Position numbers and translations under genes: made by a program. Shown piece after piece: positions 1 through 17,200 of a DNA stretch of 64,000 nucleotides. The DNA lies in assembly GCA_964020155.1 (NCBI GenBank), contig OZ026564.1, forward strand, positions 3,946,223-4,010,222. Reading direction: 5' to 3'. This stretch comes from Chondrilla cf. caribensis (Eukaryota; Porifera; Demospongiae; Chondrillida; Chondrillidae). The notes under the pieces are model-generated. The model was not told the origin of the DNA. It made no database searches and was given only the letters and a program-made list of their open reading frames with translations. How positions within the stretch are numbered: the stretch's first letter is position 1; every line of letters begins with the position of its first letter.

Positions 1-61
1 CTCTGAGGTTGTATTGTGAGGAGAGACACTGACCTAGGTAACCCTGAGTAATGTGGAGGAG

Positions 62-250
<189 letters not shown>

Positions 251-356
251 CCACTCACAAGTCCAGAGCCCACATCCACTACAGTTCCACAGTTAGTCTC
301 TTTACAAATTGCACTCACATATCCAGCCATCCGACTAACCTTGAGTACATTGGTAG

Positions 357-476
<120 letters not shown>

Positions 477-548
477 TCCATGTGCATGTACATGTGTGTG
501 TGTATGTGTGTATGTTTTGCGTGTGTATATGTGTACATACGTATTTTA

Positions 549-582
<34 letters not shown>

Positions 583-1039
583 AGTACCCATTGTTCAAAA
601 CAGTCCACAACGGTAATACCTCATGGAGTTTCTTTGGATTCATTCCTCTGGTGTTCTCCTTCCAAACATTCCCTTCACCTTGAGTGAAGCTACCATCTGG
701 TTCCCTACCAATGGACAATCTATCACAGGTTGTAATGTACTGCTTCAAAGACTCTGGGCAGCTCTTGGGGGAAGAATGGTTGTTGGTTGTCCAAGTTGGG
801 AGAGAGCTCAACTCCTCCATCGACAACATTAGGAAGAAATCATACCACTGAAGAAGACAAATGCAGACATTGTACATACAACACCACAACTGGAGCTGTG
901 TGACATCCACTAGGGGTCAAGGTCAACACTAAAATGAGCGGAGAGGATGAAAATAACCATGTTTCGTGTAAAAACACACCAGGCAACGTTGGAGAGGGTG
1001 ATTACTACATGATAAAACCCTGTACCATACATAGGCTGT

Positions 1040-1550
1040 AATGATATTGAGTAAAATCACTGGCATCATGCCTACCAACCCGGGTTGAGATCCAGTGGAT
1101 CTACATATGAGCTGGGGGACCTGAGGTTTACTATTCAGTGACGACCAGCGATTGCCCCAGTCATTTATCCTCCAAAAACCCACCACCACATACGTAAAGC
1201 TGTTGTTAGTAGTGCTGGTTGTTGGCCTATTGCAATTGCTGAACATCTCGAAATTCGACAGTTCTTTTCAAAGCTGTACAGTTGGATAATTGGGAAAAGA
1301 ACTGTTGAATTTCGAGGTAGACATGTTCAACAATGGGCCAACAACCAGCACTACCACATACTTACAGCTGTTTCACCTAATTCAAAATCACCAGGGTGGA
1401 GTACAGATGACATCTTGGATGACCCCCAGTGGAGGCAATCACTGGTTGCCAATGAATAGCGGACCTTGGCTCCCCCTGTCCAAATATGGATCTACTCAAT
1501 TTCAGTCTGGGTTGGTACCCATAATTCCAGTGGTTGTACACCATATCTAA
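1040..1550. repeat. Imperfect large inverted repeat with related peptide-like arms
   Basis: The left arm (about 1040-1270, read on the - strand) and the right arm (about 1300-1550, + strand) are diverged reverse complements around a short centre near 1285. The stretches at 1200-1262 and 1294-1352 pair best, and include the shared run GGCCAACAACCAGCACTAC. Translated outward, both arms give similar peptides: each has a GN(R/H)W motif, then NS(K/G)P, GST and QxGLVxxxPV. The similarity is at protein level, so this may be two inverted, decayed exons of one unrecognised family, or a fold-back element. No start, splice site or known domain could be assigned. Confidence 0.5.
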
Positions 1551-1620
1551 CCTCAACTATCACACACATACGTAGATTGTATCAACAACTCATACACCAA
1601 CAATAAAATGGAGGATCAAC

Positions 1621-1803
1621 TACAGTGGAACCTCTCTATTAAGGATACTTTGGGACCTTGATTTTAGTCCTAATTACAGAGGTTTCCTCACTTCATAGGT
1701 CTCTTAACACACTACAGTACTACGTACACTGGGACACATAATGGTGTCCTTATTATAGAGGTTTCTGCAATTCAGAGATTTGTAATAGAGAGGTCCCACT
1801 GTA
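1621..1803. mobile_element. TA-flanked MITE, Tc1/mariner/pogo type
   Basis: The ends form terminal inverted repeats: CAGTGGAACCTCTCTATTA on the left, and a near-perfect reverse complement (with GGTCCCACTG) on the right. Each end is flanked by TA, the usual target duplication of Tc1/mariner-pogo elements. It has no coding capacity. Similar TIRs occur upstream of both radical SAM genes (37245-37423 and 58654-58832). Confidence 0.75.
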
Positions 1804-2079
1804 TATTATGAAAGGCGAAAAAGGTCTGGTCAGCTAGATTAATACTACACTATCGAATACAACACAGAATACACTCAACTAGAAGAGAATGTACCCATGA
1901 TGTAGCCATGTACGGTGACAGATGCACCAATCAACACAGGAGTGTACCCACTGTAGTAGATAAATTGAATTCGTTGGTTAGTAATCCGGCATTTCTACGG
2001 CGGTTTATACACGTAAAAGATGGTGAATGGTACACGTAAAAGATGGTGAATGGTAATGCATGACAACAGATGTACCTAC

Positions 2080-2241
2080 CTCCTTTGGGAACTTCTCCCA
2101 TATTTTGCACTTGAAGAGATGGGTTACTTGCACATCATAAATCCAATTATATGTGTGAATAAACGGAATAAGCTCTGCTATCCAAGATTTGATATCAGCA
2201 CGCTCCTCTCTCGGGACCGCCGGAGAACTCTTGGTGGCCAT
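2080..2241 (-). CDS. Possible first coding exon, METTL25/RRNAD1-like protein
   Basis: On the - strand an ATG at 2241 opens 54 codons that end at a good donor (GAG|GTAGGT, intron from 2079), phase 0. The peptide has a pattern like the N-terminus of METTL25/RRNAD1 methyltransferase-like proteins: a helical start, then aromatic residues leading to IWEKFPKE (compare an LW-x2-LP motif in that family). Downstream exons could not be identified with confidence between 2079 and 1, so the gene is either partial at the window edge or a relic. The frame stays open upstream of this ATG to 2418, so another start is possible. The family assignment rests on a short motif recalled from the family. Confidence 0.35.
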
Positions 2242-2514
2242 TTTATGGTTAACAGTATGATTACGCAATAATAGAAATGGCGACTTTCTCGGACAATCAA
2301 TAACGGGAGTAAGTTTGTGATGTAGTTGAAGAGTTTGTACGTTACTCTTTGCATACAAACTCAGTGTGATGTGTAGAGAGTAAATAATTTCAGAATGAAG
2401 TCGTTTTATCGCTTTCATTATCCATAACTTTCTCCTTGCTGTGACTTCCTATTCAGCAGCAGTATTGATCTAGTTTTGAAGTGCATGTAACAGCCCTGAC
2501 GACCTTTAGTCAAT

Positions 2515-2795
2515 ACTGAGGTGGTCTTATTACTGATGGGGTCCTTTTACTTAGGTTGGTCCCATTGCTAAGGTGGTTCTATCACTAAGGTGGTCCTTTC
2601 ACTTCGGTTGGTCAGTTGGTCCCGTTGCTAAGGTGGTTCTATTACTAAGGTGGTCCTGTTACTGAGGTGGTCCCATTACTGAGGTGGTCCCATTACTGAG
2701 GTGGTCCTATTACTGAGGTAGTCTTGTTGCTAAGGTGGTCCTATTACTGAGGTAGTCTCATTGCTAAGGTGGTCCTATTATTGAGGTGGGTCTTT
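2515..2795. repeat. 17-bp minisatellite
   Basis: Tandem array of a 17-bp unit of the form GAGGTGGTCCCATTACT, with variants (AAGGTGGTCC..., GAGGTAGTCT...). It ends about 90 bp before the start codon of the HTH gene and so sits in its promoter or 5' UTR. Confidence 0.85.
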
Positions 2796-2885
2796 AATTG
2801 GGATTTTAGTATGTTATCACGTGCTTTCTCCTTGGACCTGTAGGGGAGGGTTTCTTTGTGTAAAGTGAAGAGTTGGACACACATC

Positions 2886-4439
2886 ATGTCAGAGAAGGAG
2901 ACACACAAACGATATACGATCGAGTTCAAGTTGGCAGTGGTAGACTGGATCAAACATCACAAGAGCAGCTTCAGAGCAGCCGCTAAGCAGTTCGGTGTCG
3001 ACAGGAAGATGATTCGAGAGTGGACCACAAACAAGAACACGTACGAGGTTGCCATGACGAAACATGGCCCACAAAGATGTCGGGTGCAAGGTGGACGGCC
3101 TCCACTATCGAGTGAGCTTGATCTCGTGGTTCTGGAGTACTTGAAGCGGGAGAGATCGAAGGGGAATAAAGTTTCAGACAAAAACCTTCAAGACAACGCG
3201 ATTGAAGCATCAAAACTCCTCAACATCCCTCACTTCAAAGGCACTCAGCAGTGGCTGAGAAGATGGAAGAAGAGGAATAATGTCGTTGTAAGGGATGGTT
3301 CCAACATGCATGAACCTGTTTCTTACACGAGACAAGAAGAATCACGGTTTGGGAAATCAAAGGGAGATTCCCTGTTATCGCACATTGAACCTAAAGAACA
3401 GGTCAAGTTGGAGAAGAAGACTAGTAGGAAGAGAGCTAAGAGCATTTCTCAAGAGAGCAAAGCATCCTCGGATGGGAGAACAGATGAGGATTTGTTGACC
3501 GGTGGAAAGAATGGACCTTCAACATCCTCTTTGAATGCTCTGAACAACGCTGGTTCCTCTTCTGAGGAGGAAGAACCCCGTGCATCAACTAAAGTCATGT
3601 TCGATTTCTCCACTCCCGAACACAGTTACTGCCAGTCTGATTGCTTGGTGGAGGAGGAGATGATAAGCCAGTTCCCCGCCTTGGGTGAGTTGGAAGGTAA
3701 CGACATTCTACAACTAATCACAGCTGATGGAGTTGTGGAGAAGATAACGTCGCAAGAAGAAGACGGCATCTTGAGGGGTGGACAGCGTTCGAAGGAAGAC
3801 ACGTCATCTCTGTTGCTGAGTGATGAAGAAGGACTCTACCTTGGACAAGAGGTTGTGGTGTCTAGTTGTGGCACTGACGACATAGCTAGCATCGTGAAGA
3901 GCTTCAGGAGCTCTCGTATGCAGCATGAGATGAATGACAGTCAACTTGTGAAAAATGGACACCATCATTCTGCAGCTACCTGTTCATCAACGTCTTCCTC
4001 TCACAGACTGAGTGAACACAGCTACTCTCAACCACGATATCCTTTTGGTGACTATTACGACCATTCAGCGAGGACTATGGGTAGTATGCAAAGATATACA
4101 AACAATGCGCACAGTTTTACAAACAGTATGCAGAGTTATACAAGCAATGACCATGACTATGAATTCACTTCTCTTGGTAGACTGTCTCCTCAACTTCCAG
4201 CATTCCCTCTACTACCGAGCCTTCCTTCAACCTTTGGACAACATTCTTCATTTCTACAAGAAATCTCTGATTTTCCGCCAACAATCACCGATCCAATGAA
4301 TATCATTAGCAGTCCCTGTAGTGGTTTGTTTGGAAGTGATCGTAACTTGTATTCCTCCAACAGTGGAACAGTAGCTCCAATTGTGTATGTTGACCGTCCC
4401 ACCAGTCCTCCTTGTGCTGTGTCCTCTCAGTACAGATGA
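2886..4439 (+). CDS. Brinker/CENP-B-type helix-turn-helix DNA-binding protein
   Basis: Predicted 517-residue nuclear DNA-binding protein read from a single exon. Residues 8-55 form a Brinker/pipsqueak-like HTH (KRYTIEF start, AAAKQFGVDR recognition region, then IREW). Residues 67-132 look like the CENP-B/Tc5-type second HTH, with GGRPPLS, a Leu-rich helix and WLRRWKKRNN. No DDE transposase follows. The remaining ~380 residues are acidic and Ser-rich and look like a regulatory tail, so this is probably a domesticated pogo/Tigger-type DNA-binding module. I took the ATG at 2886 because the frame upstream to 2856 has no better ATG. A polyadenylation signal lies at 4533. Its last ~165 bp recur at 12057, 19801 and 46476, in front of the mitochondrial carrier genes. 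The targets are unknown. Confidence 0.8.
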   Translation: MSEKETHKRYTIEFKLAVVDWIKHHKSSFRAAAKQFGVDRKMIREWTTNKNTYEVAMTKHGPQRCRVQGGRPPLSSELDLVVLEYLKRERSKGNKVSDKNLQDNAIEASKLLNIPHFKGTQQWLRRWKKRNNVVVRDGSNMHEPVSYTRQEESRFGKSKGDSLLSHIEPKEQVKLEKKTSRKRAKSISQESKASSDGRTDEDLLTGGKNGPSTSSLNALNNAGSSSEEEEPRASTKVMFDFSTPEHSYCQSDCLVEEEMISQFPALGELEGNDILQLITADGVVEKITSQEEDGILRGGQRSKEDTSSLLLSDEEGLYLGQEVVVSSCGTDDIASIVKSFRSSRMQHEMNDSQLVKNGHHHSAATCSSTSSSHRLSEHSYSQPRYPFGDYYDHSARTMGSMQRYTNNAHSFTNSMQSYTSNDHDYEFTSLGRLSPQLPAFPLLPSLPSTFGQHSSFLQEISDFPPTITDPMNIISSPCSGLFGSDRNLYSSNSGTVAPIVYVDRPTSPPCAVSSQYR

Positions 4440-4450
4440 GAGTACATGTA

Positions 4451-4490
<40 letters not shown>

Positions 4491-4532
4491 GGGTGTGGGT
4501 GTGTACATGAACATGTGTGCATGTAATGATTG

Positions 4533-4538
4533 AATAAA
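4533..4538 (+). terminator. Candidate polyadenylation signal of the HTH gene
   Basis: AATAAA 94 bp after the stop codon of the HTH gene, downstream of a short TG/GGTG tract (4455-4503). Confidence 0.6.
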
Positions 4539-5433
4539 TATTTGTTGTAGTATTTGCTAATTATAATTGCACATACAACTATCTGCAGTGTAGCACCTCG
4601 TCAGAATGTGGTCATGAACAGAAAGGTTTAACTGTGCTTTCCATATTCTAGCCAAATTTCCCTCTATAAAACCCGATGATGTTGATGATCATAGACGGTT
4701 GACATCTTACTAGGAGAGAAAAATGCAGAATCTTTGTAAATATTAGAGATAATAAGCGAATTAACTACTTTTTCTTGCAAGGGGAAGCGAGATTGGATAC
4801 TTCCTATTACCATATGAGCCACCCCCCCCCTCGTACACGTGGACAGATCCGGCCGATGTAAATCATCTTGGAAACGCGTTCTGACGTTCAAAATACGGTA
4901 AAAAGGAAGAAGGCGCAATAAACCTATGAATAAACCGAATTTGTCTCTGTTTAAAAACAGTTATATCTCTGACTGGGGATAATCCTAGAGTACTAGAAAC
5001 TTACATACTGTAATAACCATACATGTATGTTCATGACTTGGTATAGGTTCATTGCTGCGTAAGGGTAACTGAAAGTCAAGGTTAATGAGCGATAGCAAAA
5101 ACATACCAGTTGAAAAAGATCCTCGGATCGAAACGTCCTGGACATTGATTATTTTAATTTATGTGTTTTTATGTGAATCCAGCGCTGCGCTATCGCTCAT
5201 TAATCTTGACTTTCATGTATGTTCATATTAGTACGATAGCGAGTAAGCGGACCCGAGGTCTAGTGCTGAACACGCGGGTAGTTTCTTGGAATATTCCAGC
5301 TTGTTATTTTAATCGAAAATGTGCAGATCCACGTGACTGCAAACTCATCACAAGGGAACAAGAGTGAATTATTCCTACCCTACTCGGTTATCCCTCTATG
5401 TAACTGTGAATGAGCATCTACAGTCCAATCAAC
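4539..5433. other. Intergenic region before receptor R1
   Basis: No gene recognised. It contains the hairpin element at 5071-5214 and presumably the R1 promoter. No TATA box or other clear motif stood out. Confidence 0.6.
5071..5214. repeat. Short hairpin element (26-bp inverted arms)
   Basis: An arm at 5071-5096 (GAAAGTCAAGGTTAATGAGC then GATAGC) pairs with its reverse complement at 5189-5214, with one mismatch. It is about 144 bp long, MITE-like, and non-coding. Confidence 0.7.
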
Positions 5434-11307
<5,874 letters not shown>

Positions 11308-12056
11308 AGGTTTAAATACCCGAAACAATTAGGTAAGCTCGTTAGTATGAGTACTGTGTCATGTATTACAGTATTGTATGTTTAGGCACATGTATTTCCC
11401 CCAAACTCCTTTATGCAGATAGCTATAGCAACTCATTACAATTTCCTCCAGTCCATTTCTCTGTGTAAGCTGTGAAATATTGAAATGTAACGAAAGGCCC
11501 CCACGTGTGCTTGACAATGTGTACAATCTAGAAGCAGGGGAAACCTATGACATCCCCCTTAACATCAATCTTTTGTCTCCCCTAGTTGATCCCTCACCAC
11601 CACTTGTTGGTGCTGCCTAGTTTCTGTGAGGAAGTGGTTTCCGGAAACACTCAACTTCTGTGTATTACTAGCATGGTGCATGGATGATATGTATTGTTTG
11701 TATCATACAACTGGAACAGTAAAACTGGATGCTTATGTGTTTGTGGAATAGTGTTGTATCACCTATTAGTATATGTGTCCGTGTGTAAATTATATGCATA
11801 TTTTTAGCATTTTTACTGTGTCACTTTTATTTACTTTGAGGTCAATTCCATGTGTATGTACTACAGTAACTGTATTATTTTATGCTTTGGAGCCATAAAG
11901 TAGCACAGTTATAGCTACACGAGTGAACAGAGGTGATGTAATCTTGCCTATACTATGTTATTATGTCAGTGTTGGTCAATCTGTCTATAGTATTTACACT
12001 TTCTAAATTTCATACTTGCTGTTGGATTCTCAATTATAATACATGAAGGTCTTTCG
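11308..12056 (+). other. R1 3' flank, duplicated after R2 and R4
   Basis: Non-coding sequence that recurs with small changes at 19047-19800 and 45731-46475. It may include the receptor 3' UTR. No open gene was seen. Confidence 0.6.
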
Positions 12057-12188
12057 GCCAACAATCACCGATCCCATGAATATCATTAGCAGTCTCTGTA
12101 GTGGTTTGTTTGGAAGTGATCATAACTTGTATTCCTCCAACAGTGGAACAGTAGCTCCAATTGTGTATGTTGACCGTCCCACCAGATG
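12057..12188 (+). pseudogene. Copied 3' tail of the HTH gene (remnant 1)
   Basis: Near-identical to the end of the HTH gene (4275-4439), including GATCC-ATGAATATCATTAGCAG and the final stop region, but ~30 bp before the stop are deleted. No 5' part is present. It is followed directly by the long TG tract. Confidence 0.85.
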
Positions 12189-12200
12189 AGAGTACATATA

Positions 12201-12709
<509 letters not shown>

Positions 12710-13011
12710 TTGTTGTGTATAGGCTGGTTCCTGAGTGTACTTGTGTGTGTGTTGTTTTGATGTGCATGTTCCATATCGATCTTGACATGAAGTTAGTACC
12801 TTATTATATTAATATTGACTATCACAATATTTTGGATCCCAATAAAAATGAAATGATATAAAAATAAATCGTAATAATATTATTAATACACCTAATACTT
12901 GTACATAAATATAATATATCGACATTGAACGTACTTTGCTAACAATAGATAATGAATTGATAAAATTAACACACCAGCAACCAGTGACAACAGCGATGAG
13001 ATCTTGACATC

Positions 13012-14119
13012 TCACGACTGTCTCAGTCCCCACTGGGACACCTTCCTCTGAGCGTACGACATCACCACCATACTGCTACCGTTGGCCAAGAAGCTCCGGA
13101 TCGTTCCCGGAGCAATCCCGCGATAAAGTGCAAAGAAGCCACCCCTCTCTCTGATCACCGATCTCATTCGAGACCATACGGACCGGTTTCCATGGTAACC
13201 TCCCTGTACCTGTGACTTCATGTACTCCAGCGGCCACACCAGCCACCAACAGAAGGTGGCCGCTCCTCCCGAGATGACGAATGGGCCGAGGAACTTTGTG
13301 GCAAACAGATCGGCATGGTTTCGTCTCATGTAGTCCACAATGATAAAGTACACGTTCATGAGTCCCTGGCACCTCAACCAGGTCACTCCAAACCCGGTGT
13401 AAAGCTCTCTGAAGTGCCACCGTTGGCTGATCTGTCTCTTTATCTTGGCAACCTCGATGGGTGTTTCAATGACCGCACGCACTGTTGAGGCGAATGCACC
13501 TGCCAGCAACACACGGACCTGAAGGAGGAATCAGGACAAATAGACATGGTAGATATTGAGACATAAGACGAACCACAGGCCCAGCTCATCAGCCCTGGCA
13601 CTGTGGTTTTCACACTTGGGCCCCGTGTAAACAAGGTAAAAATGGCCGACAACAAAGTACTCACAGAGCATATACCAATGAGTACAGCCAGACACACTGC
13701 TGAACACATTGGATGCATTCAAATAGCAGAAGGAGCAGTGATTGACAGCTGCAGTGTCCACTCAAGCTCACCTGTAACCCCCCAGTGTGAGGAATTTCAT
13801 ATCTTGTTGAGGAGTAGTTGTCTCCCAGAAAAGTATACATCCCTTCAAACGCCGCAAACTGTGCCGACCTGTAAATACCCGAACCAAATATTGGAGGAAG
13901 ACATCCTCTGTATAGTCCCTTTATTCCTTGTTCCCTCACTGTCTTTGTGAATGATTGGAACATGTTTGTTTTCTCGAAACCGACTTGGGCTTGCATCTTC
14001 GTCTTGACCGTGTCGAATGGGTGCCCAACCAGAACACTCGTTGTACCGTACAGCACGCCAACACCGAGTCCTATGATTCCTTCCTTCCACCATTCCGCTC
14101 TTTTCTCGCTGTGTGTCAT
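13012..14119 (-). CDS. Mitochondrial carrier family (SLC25) protein, intact copy
   Basis: Two exons on the - strand: 14119-13772 (116 codons) and 13518-13012 (168 codons plus stop), joined in phase 0 at CAG|GTGAGC ... TTCAG|GTC, giving 284 aa, normal for SLC25 inner-membrane carriers. The three matrix signatures are PFDTVK (34-39), PIEVAK (136-141) and PLEYMK (212-217), each P-x-[DE]-x2-[KR]. Gly-rich odd helices (GLGVGVLYG; LLAGAFAST; ISGGAATF) fit the fold. Similarity in style is to the amino-acid/carnitine branch (SLC25A45/47/48), but the substrate cannot be told from sequence. It lies head to head with R2, 164 bp apart. Copies at 20427 and 46987 are broken. Confidence 0.88.
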
Positions 14120-14283
14120 CTTCCCTTCGGGATGATGATCACGTGGGTATCATGTGACTGGTTCGATTTTGGGAGAAACCCATTGCATGGTTTCTGGAGA
14201 ACCTTAGTCATGGTCCAAAGTTTGCAGACTTGACCTTAACTAGAAAAGTAGGCGGATAGACAATCCACAACTATAGAAAAGCA
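14120..14283. promoter_or_regulatory. Shared bidirectional promoter, carrier 1 and R2
   Basis: The 164 bp between divergent start codons hold a perfect E-box CACGTG at 14140-14145. The same interval and E-box are kept in front of R3 (23406) and R5 (48119). No TATA box is evident. Promoter function is inferred from the geometry and conservation. Confidence 0.55.
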
Positions 14284-17200
14284 ATGAAGCTTTGTTTAAA
14301 AGTTTTGTTATGGACCGTTTTGTTTCTTGGTGAGTGTCTTTGTTTCTTCTGAGGGCGTAGTTTGACCATTTACTGGAATTGCCCGTTCTTTCGTAGCCTT
14401 TCTCGGAGCTGATTAGATGCGCACGACCTGTCTCTTCATGTTGTCTGTACGTCTAGTCTCATATTGACCGCTGCTTTCGATTTGTAGTCTAGCACTCCTC
14501 CAGGAACCGTACATCGACTCTTCCTTTTCATTTCATTTTCTCTCTGCTTCGACCTATAGAATATGATCCCTTGAGTGGATACTAGCTTGTTATAGACATC
14601 CCAATTCTTCGTGAACTCTAGCTTGGACGTCTTTATTCTTATTAATGCGCGTCTTATCTGATGTAGACCGTACGCATACGAAGCTTTCCGATATGCATTT
14701 GTACGTATTCTTACCCGTAAACCTGAGCGTTGAAGGGGAGAGTAAGGTTAAACTGTGTAACTTGAAGCACCAGGCCTGGGATGACTTGGAATTGATAGCC
14801 TGTAACACTCGAAATACTGAACTATCGATACAAGTTTATGTCACTGTATGTAGGCAGGTTATTTGATGTTTAAACTTTAAGATACTTTTTGCCATTTTCT
14901 AGTTCCTCCTTTGTGTGCCTTCCCGGTGAACTATTACCTGATTGTCGATTCCAATGGGGAGTTGTTTCTCTTGGACACCTCTGTCGACCCGCCAAACACC
15001 ACTCCCATCACCAGCACCCCCCACCAGAGTCACACAGTGAGGCAGTTTTGTTCGTCCTGTCCACGTGGATACAACACACTGCATGTAGGCAACCACGTGA
15101 TTATTCCCAACGATGACTACATATACATAGTGGACGTATCCGAGCCGTCTCATATCAAACCTGCAAAGTTGTGCAACATTCCGAACTGCTCTCCGTTTGT
15201 TGTGGATGCTGGAAACTTTGATTCATCTCTGCTAACTGTGTATGTGCAGTGCAGAGGGAATGCCGAGAATACAAGCTCAGTTGACATTCGATCGATCAAA
15301 TCTGATTGTGAAACAGAGAACGTAACTATCAATCACAAACCTAGCAGTAGTCTATTTCTGTTTAGCTCGAGCCACCAGGTTGTGTACTTCTTCATATCTA
15401 ATGGCGTTCTCCACTCCAATACTCTACCGGACAACAATGAACAAGTGATACAGGCACCAGAGGGGTGTATGAATGTGAGCAAAATCACAAAATTTGGAAC
15501 GAGTGGATTTATTTTAGAATGCTCCAACAGAACACACATCACTTTGACATCTTTCTACAACCTGTTTTTGGCTGAGTTTGAGCCTGGTAACCTTCTCCAA
15601 GACCACCACAGAGGAACACTGGTTACTTCCATGAACAACACACTTTTAGCAAGTTGGAGCAATATTGACCGCAACATCGTTATTTCTGATATTTCAGATA
15701 AGCACAGCCCTCAGAATCTATTGCCAGTTAGTGTCTCTACTGGGAACATAACGTCACTCTGCTTCGTTCAAGTGCAGGGATACCCACACATTGTCTATGC
15801 TGTGGACAAAGCTGGACTATACTCGTACAACATCACCGAGGGCTCTACTGTTAGTGGTATTCCAGAGTCCAACCATGCCTGCACCGCTCCTGGGTGTCTC
15901 GGACTGCAGTCCCCCACTGATGACTACGTCCTTGCAGCCAACGATGAAACCGGTGCCACGTTCTACAACTTGAACCGTTCCACCAAACACGGGCCAGTCT
16001 CCAAAGATGTGAAGGTGTCACGAATGTTGACCCTTGAACGACGTGATCCTCCTGGTCCCAATCCAACTACCACACCAAGTAGTGATGGAAGTAACATAGC
16101 TGCCATTGTGGTACCAGTTGTTCTTGTGTCAGCTTTAATTCTTGTAATAGTTACCGTTATCACCATTGGGGCCTGCTGGTGGAGGAGGAACTCTAAGAGG
16201 TGATTATAGTCTCATCCGTATTAGATTTATGGGATGTGTGAGAACACTGTACATTGTGTGGTAGCTTTCTGAGTGAAGTGTTGCTTGTGATGTATGTACA
16301 TGTGAACCTCACAGTATGTGTTGGTATGATACTGTGTACTAACTGTGTATTGTTGTGAGTATGAATTTTGGCTAACGACTACACATGGCTGCTGTACATT
16401 CATTGTATTCATGTATTTCCTCATTTCTAGTTACCAGAAGTCAGTGGAAGAGACTTCACCCCAGTACTATCAGCGCAGAGCTTGGGACAATGTCAATTCC
16501 CTGGTTCAAGTATACAATGGCCGTCAATTAAACCAAGAATATCCCGTAAATGCTGTTGCCCTTGAAATGCAAGGCCAAGATCCTGCAAGGTTGGCTGTCT
16601 GTGGCAATGTTTATTATCAAGGTGGAAGACCAATTCCTTTCGGAGACAACTACGATGACCTATCCAGTCTAGTTCCCAGAATGAATTCATTTCCAACACC
16701 ACCAAAAGGTAGGCCATAAGCTATGAGTGGACAAGGTTGCTATACTCACATTAGTAACCAAGTTGTTTGTAAATTTGTTTTTGTGTCCTACTAGTTGGTG
16801 ATGTACTCAAGCAAGCTGGATGTTTTGTCTTGGGAGAAATCCAGACCATTACTATACCGGAAACAGGAGGAGAGTGGAACCTGTATCCATTTCCGAACGA
16901 CAAGAGGGAAACTTGTGCCGTGCTCTCGGCACCTCCTGGAGTGGTTGCAAGTGGTAAAACAGGGGAATTAATGTACGGGGTCATCCCCAGTGGCCCTTTT
17001 GTGTTTCCTGATGGGTTTGAGCTTGCCAGTGTTGTAATCTACCTTGACTGCAATGACAAGGAAAAGCTCCAAAAGCCCTTGTCCTTGAGTTTGAAACACT
17101 GTATCACGGTGGATGATGAGGTGCTGCAGAATTCATTGTGTTTTGTAAAAGCATCGCATACTCCACAAGATGGTAGCTTTGTCTTCAAGTCCAGATCTGA

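Noticed and set aside
13076..13420. Alternative - and + strand frames overlapping the carrier genes (also 20302-20835, 47051-47551, 13603-13950, 20961-21293)
   Set aside because: Shadows of the SLC25 exons in other frames; no family signature of their own.
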